From contig NZ_JAGTUT010000002.1 of assembly GCF_025685605.1 (NCBI RefSeq), positions 473,913-537,912 of the forward strand: a stretch of 64,000 nt of DNA, in the 5' to 3' direction. Source of the stretch: Granulicella arctica (GTDB lineage Bacteria > Acidobacteriota > Terriglobia > Terriglobales > Acidobacteriaceae). The notes under the pieces were generated by a model, which saw nothing but the letters and a program-made list of their open reading frames with translations, was not told the DNA's origin and searched no databases. Within the stretch, counting starts at the first letter, position 1; the number at the start of each line of letters is the position of its first letter. A program made the position numbers and the translations under genes. This document shows, piece by piece, positions 53,398 through 62,668 of this stretch.

Positions 53398-55208
53398 GTC
53401 CGCATAACCTCCTTTCTAAGATTTGTGCGCACCGTGAGCTGCGAGAAGCTGTTCATCGAGGCATAACCTGCTAGAAAGCGGTCCAGAACGGCCGCGAACA
53501 AGTAGACTCCGCCGCCGGCAAATTGCTGTTCATCCAGATCTAACTGGACTCGAGTGCCGCGTGCAGGAACCAAGCCGTAATCCGATTGCACAAGAGCAAA
53601 GTGCGGGGCACACTCCATCTGCTGAATGCTGCTGATGTGATTTTCATGATGATTCGAGTCAGTGAAGTTGTGGAGGCGAAGAATCTCCTGCAAGGCTGTT
53701 CTTCCCTCTTCTGTGAGTGAAAGATAGTTCAAAGACAGAAGGGAGATCAGTCGCCAAACCTGCCCCTTGCCAGTCGGCGGATCATAGCTGACGGTGGGCC
53801 GACGGAGGACAACAATCGTCTTTGCAGCGGCATGAGCAACTGCCTCAAGGTCGCCTTCAAGAGATCCGAAGTTGAAGCGTGAGGGCAGGTCAAAGTTTGA
53901 ACAGGTGCATCGTACCGTGAGCACATCAGCTTCTGGGTTCTTGATCTGGCCATCGAGATCAACGATCGATATAGTGAGGGTTGACGGTTCTCGTTCTCCT
54001 AGCTGATTCATGTGGCGGCTTGCTGTCCAGAAGGCGAGTTCCTTCTGTTCTCTCGTTTGATAACGATGCGCGTTCACGGGCTCAAGCAGGACAGACTGGC
54101 GAAGCTTTGGATTTGCCGCAACGACCTCGTTAATACTGAAGATCTCCATCATGGCTGAGTGACGCCCGTCGGGAACGATGGTGTAGTCATGTCTCGTCTG
54201 ACTCAGCAAGATCGGCTCCGCTGTCTGCGGAAAGAGATTGATCACTGGTGTGCAGCCAAGGCGAAAGGTTCGGGCGCTGACACCAAGCTCCATGACCTGC
54301 TGCCGGTCAGGACGCTCGAAACGCGAAAACAGAAAGATGATCTCTGCCTCGTCGCCGAAGCCTGATTGGCCTAGCAAGTCCAAGCCCTGGAGATCAAAGA
54401 ACAGGAACTTCTCGGGCAATGCGAAGTACTCCTGCAGGAGACGGTGTCCTTCAGCCGATCTACGTTCGTGCGGGATGACGCTCTCATTCTTCTCGAAGCC
54501 GACCATGGTGATATGTTCCGGACCGAGTGAAAACGTTTGCGCCCTGTTCTTGGGATTGCGTAAGTGTATCTCTATGCAATTTGCGGAGATCATCTCATAC
54601 AGGTTGTAGACCACGCTGGCATCGCCCGAGAGGTAAAAGCGTAGTTTGGTGAGTGGCAAGCCGTCAAAGACGACATCCGGAAAGCACTTAAGGTGCAGAC
54701 GTGCAACGGCGATTGCTTGAACATCGCCGGTAGAACGGACTGGATACTGCAGGCGCTCCGCCTGTCGCCATTCTGCCTCCGCAATCGTGAAGGGCCATAG
54801 ATCAACGTCGTATGCGGTCTGAAAGCGGCATGGCAGGCCATCAACTGTTGCCTTTGAAACTAATGCCGTCCCTTGTGGAACCCGTGCTCCGGCTGTCTTC
54901 TTCCCCTGCGCAGGATCGGAAAGACACTCCACGATCGTCATCGATGGGATGGGTCGAAGATAGGCGGGGTAAATCATATTCAGGAGAGCTTCACTGGTTT
55001 CCGGGAAATCGTCGTCGATTCTGCGGTGGACTCGGGCTGCCATGAAGGCAAAACCTTCCAAAAGCCGCTCCACATGCGGATCTTCACATGTGTCTCCATC
55101 GAGTAAGAGCCGTTGGGCTACGCGAGGATACTTACGCGCGAATTCGCCACCCATTTGTCGCAGATAGGTAAGTTCGCGCTCGTAGTATTCCAGCAGCTCT
55201 TCGGACAT
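53361..55208 (-). CDS. tssF: T6SS baseplate protein TssF
   Basis: A 615-residue TssF (VasA/ImpG). The start LLEYYERELTYLRQMGGEFARKYP and V-E-R-L-L-E-G-F-A-F-type segment near 45-55 are diagnostic. Two copies of it and one TssG make each wedge connecting the sheath to the spike. It is separated from tssE by only 3 bp and overlaps tssG, so tssE-F-G are one translational unit. Confidence 0.95.
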   Translation of the reverse strand: MSEELLEYYERELTYLRQMGGEFARKYPRVAQRLLLDGDTCEDPHVERLLEGFAFMAARVHRRIDDDFPETSEALLNMIYPAYLRPIPSMTIVECLSDPAQGKKTAGARVPQGTALVSKATVDGLPCRFQTAYDVDLWPFTIAEAEWRQAERLQYPVRSTGDVQAIAVARLHLKCFPDVVFDGLPLTKLRFYLSGDASVVYNLYEMISANCIEIHLRNPKNRAQTFSLGPEHITMVGFEKNESVIPHERRSAEGHRLLQEYFALPEKFLFFDLQGLDLLGQSGFGDEAEIIFLFSRFERPDRQQVMELGVSARTFRLGCTPVINLFPQTAEPILLSQTRHDYTIVPDGRHSAMMEIFSINEVVAANPKLRQSVLLEPVNAHRYQTREQKELAFWTASRHMNQLGEREPSTLTISIVDLDGQIKNPEADVLTVRCTCSNFDLPSRFNFGSLEGDLEAVAHAAAKTIVVLRRPTVSYDPPTGKGQVWRLISLLSLNYLSLTEEGRTALQEILRLHNFTDSNHHENHISSIQQMECAPHFALVQSDYGLVPARGTRVQLDLDEQQFAGGGVYLFAAVLDRFLAGYASMNSFSQLTVRTNLRKEVMRTWSPRAGTKVLL

Positions 55209-55211
55209 CGC

Positions 55212-55673
55212 CTACTTTACCTCGTACGCGCCGCGCGTCAGTTCGAGCACGGTATCAAACTGTATATCCTCAATGACTGTGTCGAACTGAATACGACCCT
55301 CGATTTGAAATCGCAGACTACGCGTCAAGGTATCTGCACGAGCGACAACAACTCGCAGATTCTGAATTCGCGGCTCAAAGATACGAAGTGTCTGGATCAT
55401 AGCGTTAAGCAAAGCGTTTTGATCCGTTCCGGAAGCGGAGTAAGAGTTTATGTCGGGCAATCCATAGTTCACCACCGACATTGCTGCCTTGGGATAGCGG
55501 TGCAACTCTGGCATAGGCGGTCGTCGAGAGTTCAGAAGATTCTCCACGTCTCGCTTAACGGACTCACGATAGAGACGCATTGAGTTATGGCGGGTGGTCG
55601 GCCAGTCCTCGACATCGCAGAGCCGGTCGAGGAGTGATTGTGTTACGAGATTTTCTGCCTTAGTCTTTGCCAT
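55212..55673 (-). CDS. tssE: T6SS baseplate protein TssE (gp25-like)
   Basis: About 153 residues from the ATG at 55673, which follows AAAGGAG at good spacing (an upstream ATG at 55694 would put that site inside the gene). The gp25/lysozyme-like fold is recognised by S-L-L-D-R-L near the start, the S-V-x-R-D-V-E-N-L-L-N segment and Y-G-L-P-D. It belongs to the sheath-proximal baseplate. Confidence 0.93.
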   Translation of the reverse strand: MAKTKAENLVTQSLLDRLCDVEDWPTTRHNSMRLYRESVKRDVENLLNSRRPPMPELHRYPKAAMSVVNYGLPDINSYSASGTDQNALLNAMIQTLRIFEPRIQNLRVVVARADTLTRSLRFQIEGRIQFDTVIEDIQFDTVLELTRGAYEVK

Positions 55674-55718
55674 CCAGCTCTCCTTTCCGCCCATTACGAG
55701 TACCGTGGCCGCGCAATG

Positions 55719-57596
55719 CTAACGGCGCATACTCAGTGCAGCTTGCGGATCGAGCCTACATAGTCGTTCAAACAACGCTTCCTTATCCTCGGAGGTGCTT
55801 TTCCTTTGGTCCAGACACTGTAAAAGCAAGCTTAGGGGGTGAGCTAACATCTCGCCACTTTCCCAGGTCTCCAAGCCACGACGCTCGATCTCCTGGGAGA
55901 TCTCCATCAGGACTGGGTAGGCGATTGGATCCTGCTTTGCGACCATGCATAGCTGGGCCACCTGAACGCGGCGCTGGAATCGCTTGCGCCCGGTTGGCTG
56001 CAGTTCCGCATCTCGAACAAGGAGCGTGATAGCTTCCCCGGTTTTACCCCGCTTGAGAAGTTCCGTCGCGGTGTCATAGATCTCCGGCGGTTTCGGCTCC
56101 GTTCCGTTCGACGTACTTGTCACCGGAGCGAACGTCACGACCGGCTCAACTACAACTGCATCCACGATGACGGGCGACGGAGGCGGCGGCAGAATCTCTG
56201 CGTCGATCCACTGCTGCGTCTCCGGATTAGCCACAGGAGTGTCGTCATCCAGCATCCACGTGCGTACCTCGGGAACATCCGAGAGAAGACCCCTGACCGT
56301 TGTGACCACAGCGGTCGCGATTGCTGGCGCCTTCATCTCATTTGCAGCGCGCCAAATATATCTCTGAAGATCAAGCCAGGCACGAGCGCAAGGCTCCGCG
56401 AGCGTTTTCAAGCTGAGCTTCATCAACTCGTCCCACTTTGATTCGTTCGCGAGACGACGTAAGGTCTGACGTGTCTCGGTGGTCGGCGCAATTGCAAAAT
56501 CGAGTGCAGGTTTTGCTCCTTCCCGGCGTGTCTCGCCGAAACGAAGACCGGAACAGACCAGGTATGGTGCGGGGGACTGTCCGTTTTCCGTTCTCAAAAA
56601 CTCCGCACAAGTAATGATCGCCTCATATGCTTCGTTGGAGTTGGTAGGGACGCTCGAGAAGACTTTGACCGGTACGGTTGCGATTGCAGGTGTGATAGCC
56701 ACTTCAGGAATAGCTGCCGCCTGAGAGAGGCTTGCGCCGGCAGTTGCAGGAGTTTGAACAGGCGCGGGCGCGGCGGCAATCTCAGGTTCGACAGGTGGAG
56801 GAGCTTCCACGACGACGACATCGGGCTCTATCTTCCGCTTCTCGTTGAGTAGTACTGAAACTACCTGTTTGACTTCTTCGATCGAGGTGAGCAACTTACC
56901 CATGTTTGGGTAGTCATCACCGTATTTTTCTTCATGAAACCGCCCGAGGTCATCAAGGATTGTGAGTGCTTCCTGCAACGCATTTTCAGTCGAAGTGTAG
57001 AACGATTTGGGAGTGGCTACAAAGCTCGAGTCAAAGTCTTCGCCAACGACCAAGCCTTGATTAATTGCATCCTGCCTCGCTGCTTTTTTTTCATTTGTGT
57101 TGGCGTCAGTCTCGAACCCAATGCGACGTGACTCCTTGTACTGCAGCATGCTTAATCCACCGGTTGTGATTGCGGCATTCCGAACCAGGAAATCTACACG
57201 GTTGATGACGCTTTCTACACTGCTTACGCGCAGACCAAGATCGCCGTCTTCGTCGATCTCCGGATAGAAGGTAGGCCAGAAATTCTCCTGCAGCTTCCAT
57301 AAGAGCTCGAAGCACGGTGCGAGTAACGAGATGCTTTCACGTTTTAGATGAGATTCAACAAGCCAACCGGCCAATCGGAGATCCTTGCTCCTTTTGGCAA
57401 GCGTTTCTCCGGCCAACTTGATTACAAGAATATGATCAGCCTTCTTGAGTGTTCGCTCCCAGGCACCTGCCGAACCGATCTCCTGATCTTCCGTTCGGGC
57501 TTCCTTAATCTGGTCGAAAACTTTGTCGTAATAGAGATTCGCACCGGAAGGATTGTCGCCCGCGATTGGTTCGAGCAGATCCTCACGCAGGGGCAT
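55719..57596 (-). CDS. tssA: T6SS protein TssA (ImpA_N domain)
   Basis: About 625 residues from the ATG at 57596, with GGAGG nine bases upstream. The ImpA_N domain (about 1-120) has the diagnostic PI-A-G-D-N-P-S-G-x-x-L-Y-Y-D and E-D-Q-E-IG segments. A Pro/Val/Ala-rich linker lies near 270-310, and the C-terminal half contains helical bundles. TssA primes sheath assembly and may cap the distal sheath end. It overlaps tagJ by 14 bp. It is longer than many TssA proteins (about 350-530), mainly through the linker and a second P/V-rich stretch near 480-520. Confidence 0.92.
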   Translation of the reverse strand: MPLREDLLEPIAGDNPSGANLYYDKVFDQIKEARTEDQEIGSAGAWERTLKKADHILVIKLAGETLAKRSKDLRLAGWLVESHLKRESISLLAPCFELLWKLQENFWPTFYPEIDEDGDLGLRVSSVESVINRVDFLVRNAAITTGGLSMLQYKESRRIGFETDANTNEKKAARQDAINQGLVVGEDFDSSFVATPKSFYTSTENALQEALTILDDLGRFHEEKYGDDYPNMGKLLTSIEEVKQVVSVLLNEKRKIEPDVVVVEAPPPVEPEIAAAPAPVQTPATAGASLSQAAAIPEVAITPAIATVPVKVFSSVPTNSNEAYEAIITCAEFLRTENGQSPAPYLVCSGLRFGETRREGAKPALDFAIAPTTETRQTLRRLANESKWDELMKLSLKTLAEPCARAWLDLQRYIWRAANEMKAPAIATAVVTTVRGLLSDVPEVRTWMLDDDTPVANPETQQWIDAEILPPPPSPVIVDAVVVEPVVTFAPVTSTSNGTEPKPPEIYDTATELLKRGKTGEAITLLVRDAELQPTGRKRFQRRVQVAQLCMVAKQDPIAYPVLMEISQEIERRGLETWESGEMLAHPLSLLLQCLDQRKSTSEDKEALFERLCRLDPQAALSMRR

Positions 57597-58314
57597 CGGT
57601 GAGGTCCTCCGCGTTCGAGTTCCAATCGATGCTGCGTATCTCAAGCAGCGGGATTTCTTCGCCGTCGATCCACATCAGCTTTTGGCCAAAGGGCGTTTCA
57701 ACGCCAGTATTAGAGATCTCCCACACGCTTGAACGTCCGAGCTGCACCACTTCATCAGCCTGTTGAAAGCTGAAGGGAGAGAGCACCGGCAGAAGAACTT
57801 CGCCGAGGTCTTGGAGACGGAAGGCCGAGCTAGTCTGCACGCGTGCTCGAGCCCAGATCAAATCCCGTAGGCCTTCAGGCTTTTCAATTTCGAGATTTTC
57901 CATGTACTTCATGGGAATCCAAGTGTAGCTGCCTGCGATAAATACCTCGAGATTGGCGCCAATTCTCGGATCTGCATCATGAAGTGAGGAGAAGTTTTCT
58001 CCATTCCATGTCCCTGCTTGTGATTCGCCTGAAGAGATCGCTTCCGGGTAGGTTCGCTTGGCAAAAAGGTCCTGGCGCGTTCGTTCAGCATGAAGCGCAC
58101 TTCGATACATCAATGCACCAGCAGCAGCCTGAGTGCTTGAATCGGCAAGAACGTCAAGCTGTTTCTCTGCGCGATCAAAGTTCCCCGCAAAGCAAAGCAG
58201 TTCAAACAGAAAAGTACGGCGCTTGGCGTCGAGCGGATGACTTCTCAGCTCTTCACCAAGCACCTTGATTGCTTCCTTCAGCTCACCGTTACGGTACAAA
58301 TCCAACGCAGTCAT
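57583..58314 (-). CDS. tagJ: T6SS accessory protein TagJ (ImpE)
   Basis: A 243-residue ImpE/TagJ. A short TPR-like helical N-terminus (LYRNGELKEAIKVLGEELRSHP...RRTFLFELLCFAGNFDRAEKQLD) is followed by an ImpE-type beta domain with IWARARVQTSSAFRLQDLGE-like and L-x-P-V-L-x-P segments. TagJ binds the sheath protein TssB and modulates ClpV recruitment. It is 8 bp from hcp and overlaps tssA, consistent with one operon. Confidence 0.9.
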   Translation of the reverse strand: MTALDLYRNGELKEAIKVLGEELRSHPLDAKRRTFLFELLCFAGNFDRAEKQLDVLADSSTQAAAGALMYRSALHAERTRQDLFAKRTYPEAISSGESQAGTWNGENFSSLHDADPRIGANLEVFIAGSYTWIPMKYMENLEIEKPEGLRDLIWARARVQTSSAFRLQDLGEVLLPVLSPFSFQQADEVVQLGRSSVWEISNTGVETPFGQKLMWIDGEEIPLLEIRSIDWNSNAEDLTDAPA

Positions 58315-58322
58315 GAACCAGC

Positions 58323-58799
58323 CTAGCTTACTTTGTTAGCCTTCAGGTCATACGAGATAGCAGCCTTTGCATTCAGCTTGCCAGTCTCATCCTGCTGCGA
58401 GTATTGCGTTTCAATCGTGTTGTAGCTGAAGGAAACGCTCTCCATCGGAGTTTCGCTTGATCCGCTGATCTGAATGGAGGTAACAAAAACCTCGCCCAGA
58501 GAGATCGTAAGGAAAGGGCTGCCATCGGCGCCCGATTTTACGGCCGTAAGCACACCAGTTGCGATGTGGGTTCCAAGCAAGAGTGCCTTGTACATCGGAG
58601 CGCTCGCCGCATCATAGTTCTTCATGATGGAGAGGTCTGCAAGCGTGGCCTTGCCAGCGCCGGAGCCGCCCGATCCTGAGACCGAGGTAGTCTGGCTAGC
58701 ACCCCAACTGAAGGACATCACTGTTATCTCGTTCTTGTGTTTGTCATCTACTGATTCACCATCAATACCAGCAAGCTTGAAAAAAAAGTCTACGGCCAT
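58323..58799 (-). CDS. hcp: T6SS tube protein Hcp (TssD)
   Basis: A 158-residue Hcp1-type protein. It starts A-V-D-F-F-F-K-L-A-G-I-D-G-E-S and has E-I-x-V-x-S-F-S-W-G and the C-terminal V-S-F-S-Y-N-T-I-E-T-Q-Y segment. Hexamer rings stack into the inner tube. AGGAGAAATC before the ATG is one of the strongest ribosome sites here, fitting a highly made structural protein. It stands between tssC and tagJ. Confidence 0.95.
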   Translation of the reverse strand: MAVDFFFKLAGIDGESVDDKHKNEITVMSFSWGASQTTSVSGSGGSGAGKATLADLSIMKNYDAASAPMYKALLLGTHIATGVLTAVKSGADGSPFLTISLGEVFVTSIQISGSSETPMESVSFSYNTIETQYSQQDETGKLNAKAAISYDLKANKVS

Positions 58800-58871
58800 G
58801 ATTTCTCCTTTTATCGTGTTGATGCTTCGAAAATAGTGGAAAGACGTTTTGCAAGTGACCGCTCTCGTCTG

Positions 58872-60362
58872 CTATTTAGCAGGAGCGGGCAGTTCGGCAA
58901 CCAGTCTCAGAGACACCGTCAACTCATCCAGTTGGAAATGCGGTCTCATGAACGCGACTGCGCGGAGCGCACCTGCATTTCCTGGAACCGACATCACCTC
59001 GATACGTGCTTCGCGCAGAGGCCTCTTCGCCTTTGCTGCCGCGCTTCCAGTATCGTCAGCGAGTACATACTGATTGACCCACTGATTTAGGAATTTCTCT
59101 GCTTCGGCACGGCTCATCGCGCTGCCGATTTTGTCACGCATCATCGCCTTTAGATAATGTGCGAAACGCGACATGGCCATGATGTACGGCAGCTGTGCGG
59201 AAAGACGGGCATTCGCATTTGCCTCCGGCTTGTCGTACAACTTGGGTTTATTGACGGTCTGAACACTGAAAAAGGCGGCCTTGTCCGTTCCCTTGCAGTG
59301 AACGAGTGGAACGAAACCTTGGTCGGCGAGTTCTTTCTCACGCCGATCGGTGATTGTAACTTCCGTGGGACATTTCAAAGCGACATCGCCTTCGTCCGTT
59401 GTGAAGTTATGTGCGGTCAAGCCTTCAACCAGGCCACCGCCCTCAACGCCACGTATAGCAGCGCACCAACCCGACTTTGAGAAGGAATTGGTCATCCGCG
59501 CAGCAAGACCGAAGGCAGCATTGCCCCAGAGATACTTGGAGTGATCGCGGCCGTCTACAGCCTCTTCGTACGCAAAAGCTTCGATCTGCTTCGTGTCTTG
59601 ACCGTAGGGCTGGCGCATCAAAATATGCGGCAGAGTAAGGGCCACATAGCGAGAGTCATCAGACTGGCGGAATGACTTCCACTTGGCATACTCGGTGCTA
59701 TCGAAGATCTTCGACATGTCCCGAGGCGCTCCAAGCTGGGTGTAGTCACTAAGATTCAGCAACTGCGGCGAAGCAGCCGACAGGAAGGGAGCGTGAGCAG
59801 CCGAAGCGACTTGTCCGATCTTCTCTAGCAACTCCAGATCTTCTGGACCACGGCCAAACTCGTAGTCGCCCACCATCGCTGCAAAGGGAGCACCGCCGAA
59901 CACGCCGAACTCTTCTTCGTAGACCTTCTTGAAAAGAGCGCTTTGGTCGAACTCGGGAGCGCGCTGCAAGTCACGCAGAAGATCCTTTTTCGAGGCATTC
60001 AAGACCTTGATCTTGAGCATCGCGTTGGTCTCGCTCTGATCCATCAGGTACTTGATGCCACGCCACGTCGCTTCCAGCTTCTGGAAGGATGGATGATGAA
60101 TGACCTCGTTCAATTGGATGGAGATCAAGCGGTCGATCTGCGCGAGACGAGCACTAATCGTCGCTTCGGCATCCTTGCTCAAGGTCATGGCGCCATCAAG
60201 AACCTGGCTGACAAACTCCTTTACAAGGTCTTTTCCACGTTCGAGGTCGCCAGCTTCGCGGCTGAAGCGGCCTTGAGCAACGATTTGGTCAAGGAGAGAA
60301 ACTTCTCCAGTTTCGGCCGTTGTTGCTGCTGCACTAGCTACTGGATTCGCGGCACTACTCAT
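58872..60362 (-). CDS. tssC: T6SS sheath large subunit TssC (VipB)
   Basis: About 496 residues from the ATG at 60362, overlapping tssB by 8 bp; the longer open frame to 60509 lies inside tssB. Diagnostic segments are L-x-K-I-x-V-L-N-A-S-K-x-x-L-x-x-D, G-D-Y-x-F-G-R-G-P-E-D, the L-M-R-x-P-Y-G region and Y-L-W-G-N-A-A-F. The C-terminal L-P-A-P-A-K end is typical of this subunit. With TssB it makes the contractile sheath. Confidence 0.96.
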   Translation of the reverse strand: MSSAANPVASAAATTAETGEVSLLDQIVAQGRFSREAGDLERGKDLVKEFVSQVLDGAMTLSKDAEATISARLAQIDRLISIQLNEVIHHPSFQKLEATWRGIKYLMDQSETNAMLKIKVLNASKKDLLRDLQRAPEFDQSALFKKVYEEEFGVFGGAPFAAMVGDYEFGRGPEDLELLEKIGQVASAAHAPFLSAASPQLLNLSDYTQLGAPRDMSKIFDSTEYAKWKSFRQSDDSRYVALTLPHILMRQPYGQDTKQIEAFAYEEAVDGRDHSKYLWGNAAFGLAARMTNSFSKSGWCAAIRGVEGGGLVEGLTAHNFTTDEGDVALKCPTEVTITDRREKELADQGFVPLVHCKGTDKAAFFSVQTVNKPKLYDKPEANANARLSAQLPYIMAMSRFAHYLKAMMRDKIGSAMSRAEAEKFLNQWVNQYVLADDTGSAAAKAKRPLREARIEVMSVPGNAGALRAVAFMRPHFQLDELTVSLRLVAELPAPAK

Positions 60363-60879
60363 TTGGAACCTCCTCAGCCTTGGACCCAACCTCTGCGCGA
60401 AGCTTGTTGCGATCCTCCGTGCTGGACACTGCGTCGAAGAGCATCTGGTCGAGTTTGTCGTTGCCTTGCAACGTGCCACGCAGGTCCGACAGTCTCGTGC
60501 GGAGATCAAGCAGTTCTTTCAGTGGCTTGACCTGCTTGGCAACGTTTTCGGGCGAGAAATCATCCATGCTTTCGAAATGGAGATTAACCTTCACTTGACC
60601 AGCGTTGGGATCGTCGCTCAATTTGTTGTCTACAGAGTATGCGAGGTGAGGTGCCATTCCCTTCAGAACACTGTCGAAGTTATCTGGATTGATCTCAACG
60701 AATTTGCGATCCTTGAGTGCTGCAAGAGGGGTCTCAGGCTGGCCAGTCAGGTCGCCAAGAACTCCCATGACGAACGGCAGTTCCTTCATCTCAATCGCGT
60801 TACCGACCTCAACGTCGTATGTGATGTGAACGCGCGGCGATCTGACTCGATCGAGTTTATGCTGTGTACTTTCGGCCAT
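60355..60879 (-). CDS. tssB: T6SS sheath small subunit TssB (VipA)
   Basis: About 174 residues from the ATG at 60879, preceded by GGGGA at 6 bases (an upstream TTG at 60891 is less likely). Typical segments are V-x-I-x-Y-D-V-E-x-G, E-L-P-F-V-x-G-V-x-G-D, F-V-E-I-x-x-D-N-F-D and the LRxLxxLLxLR-like C-terminal helix that is extracted by ClpV. It is first in the leftward T6SS operon, with its promoter in the 60880-61312 divergent region. Confidence 0.95.
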   Translation of the reverse strand: MAESTQHKLDRVRSPRVHITYDVEVGNAIEMKELPFVMGVLGDLTGQPETPLAALKDRKFVEINPDNFDSVLKGMAPHLAYSVDNKLSDDPNAGQVKVNLHFESMDDFSPENVAKQVKPLKELLDLRTRLSDLRGTLQGNDKLDQMLFDAVSSTEDRNKLRAEVGSKAEEVPNE

Positions 60880-61312
60880 AATGTTCCCCAATCTGTAAAG
60901 TTTGCAATGCCACTAAAGAGACCATACCTTCAAAGATCTGTCTAGAGAAAATGTCTACTACATACGAACCGCTGCACACCATAGTAGTGCGCAACGGCCT
61001 GATTAAGTTTCATTCTGAAGAATGATCGTAGGAAACTTTTTCGGTTTGCGCCGCGGGACCCGGAGAACCATGTGACTTTCGAAGTATTTCTGCTGCTCGA
61101 AAGTCATCTAGACAGAAGAAAATCAATTTGCCGTTCGGATACGAACTCTATCCCAACTTGTTCACATCTTCAAGCAGGAGGGTGAGAAATATTTTTCTCA
61201 TGCGTGGATGCTGATTTCAAAGCCTGCCTTTCGCATCTTTATCTTCTTTGAGAGGCGTTTGTGAATCTTGCGGTAAGCTTGCGTAGCGTCCACAAGGCTA
61301 CGGGAGTCCCAC
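60880..61312. promoter_or_regulatory. Divergent control region of the T6SS locus, 433 bp
   Basis: Lies between the leftward tssB operon and rightward tssK, so it must hold promoters for both. It is less GC-rich than the genes. I looked for a sigma-54 box (GG-N10-GC) and found none convincing near either start; TGGCATTGC at about 60901-60909 (minus) has the wrong spacing. No ORF or RNA is supported. Its length leaves room for an activator site. Confidence 0.5.
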
Positions 61313-62668
61313 ATGCGCCAACTCCAACCCGTCATTTGGTCCAAAGGCACCTTTCTCTCGCCTCAGCATCTGCAGGCACAAGAGCGCTTTGTCGAGGACA
61401 CCGTCAGGTTCTATCTAGATTCACTTGCCTCTAAATCCTGGGGTTTCCTCCGCCTTCAAATCGACGGAAAGGCCTTGACGGAAGGTACGCTTTCAATCTC
61501 CGTTGCTTCTGGCATTTTTCCAGACGCTTTGCCGATCGACATTCCTGCCTCTGACGCGGCTCCACCATCTCGTGTGTTGGAAGATTGCTTCCGTGAGGGA
61601 CGGAGTAGCTGCATGTTCTATCTGGCTATCCCACAGTACCTGCATGGCGGCATGAATGTCTCGTTGCAGCGTGGGCGTGTCAGCACGCGCTATCTAGCGC
61701 ATCTGCAGATGACTCGTGATGAGAATAGCGGAAGCGGCGAGAAGCCCGTCCAGGTCGCACGCAAGAATCTTCAGTTGTTGGCAGAAGGAGAAAACCTTGA
61801 GGGGTCCGTGCTGCTGCCGTGCGTTCGTATCCTCAAGACAGAAACGGGCTTGTACAAGCTTGATCCTAGCTACGTTCCGTCGCTGATCGACGTGCACGGA
61901 AGCGACGTGCTGACGAACATCGTTCGCGGTATCGTCGAACTACTGGTAACCCGAAGCAGTCAGCTTGCGGGAGGAAGGCGCCAGAAGAACCAGTCGCTGG
62001 CAGACTTCACCGCGTCGGACGTTGCCAACTTTTGGCTGCTGTACACAATAAATACACATCTGCCGGGTTTGCGCCATTACCTCGAATCACGGAACGTGCA
62101 GCCAGAGATCCTCTTTGGTGACTTGTCAGACCTCGCAGGTGCGTTGACCGCTTTTTCCGCAAAACATGATCCACGCGATCTTCCGCGCTACGATCACGAG
62201 CAACTTGGTCCCTGCTTTTTCGAACTCGATCGACTGATCCGATTGATGCTCGAGACGGTGGTTCCAAGTAATTTCATTGCGATTCCCCTCAAAATGCTTC
62301 GAGAGACGATCTACGCCGCCTCAATTGACAAGGATGCATATTTCGAAAATTCGAGATTTTACCTTGCTGTGTCGGCAGATATGCGAGATGCAGACCTGAT
62401 CGATCGTATTCCAAAGCTGACCAAGGTATGCTCTGCGACACACATCGAAACGCTTGTGCGACAGGCGCTTCCGGGAATACGTCTCACGCACATCGAAACG
62501 CCACCGCGAGCTATTCCTGTAAAGCTGCGGCACCAGTACTTCTCGATTGAGCGAAGTGGTTCGGCTTGGGAGGCAGTTCAGCGGGCGCGTAACTTCGCAG
62601 TCTACGCACCGTCGGATTTGCTCAACCCGCAGATGGAATTGATCATCCTGCTGCCAAACGCAACCTAA
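61313..62668 (+). CDS. tssK: T6SS baseplate protein TssK
   Basis: A 451-residue TssK (VasE/ImpJ). It starts Q-P-V-I-W-S-K-G-T-F-L-S-P-Q-H-L-Q, the family signature (W-x-x-G-x-F-x-x-P-Q-H-F/L-Q). It later has L-A-V-x-A-D and the C-terminal Y-F-x-I-x-R-x-G-x-x-W receptor-binding segment. TssK trimers link the baseplate to the TssJLM membrane complex. It is the only T6SS core gene on the plus strand here, and is convergent with the FTQMF-repeat gene, overlapping it by 4 bp at the stops. Confidence 0.95.
   Translation: MRQLQPVIWSKGTFLSPQHLQAQERFVEDTVRFYLDSLASKSWGFLRLQIDGKALTEGTLSISVASGIFPDALPIDIPASDAAPPSRVLEDCFREGRSSCMFYLAIPQYLHGGMNVSLQRGRVSTRYLAHLQMTRDENSGSGEKPVQVARKNLQLLAEGENLEGSVLLPCVRILKTETGLYKLDPSYVPSLIDVHGSDVLTNIVRGIVELLVTRSSQLAGGRRQKNQSLADFTASDVANFWLLYTINTHLPGLRHYLESRNVQPEILFGDLSDLAGALTAFSAKHDPRDLPRYDHEQLGPCFFELDRLIRLMLETVVPSNFIAIPLKMLRETIYAASIDKDAYFENSRFYLAVSADMRDADLIDRIPKLTKVCSATHIETLVRQALPGIRLTHIETPPRAIPVKLRHQYFSIERSGSAWEAVQRARNFAVYAPSDLLNPQMELIILLPNAT

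Noticed and set aside
60880..61312. A sigma-54 promoter for the T6SS operon
   Set aside because: TGGCATTGC near 60901-60909 looks suggestive but lacks the required spacing between the GG and GC elements.
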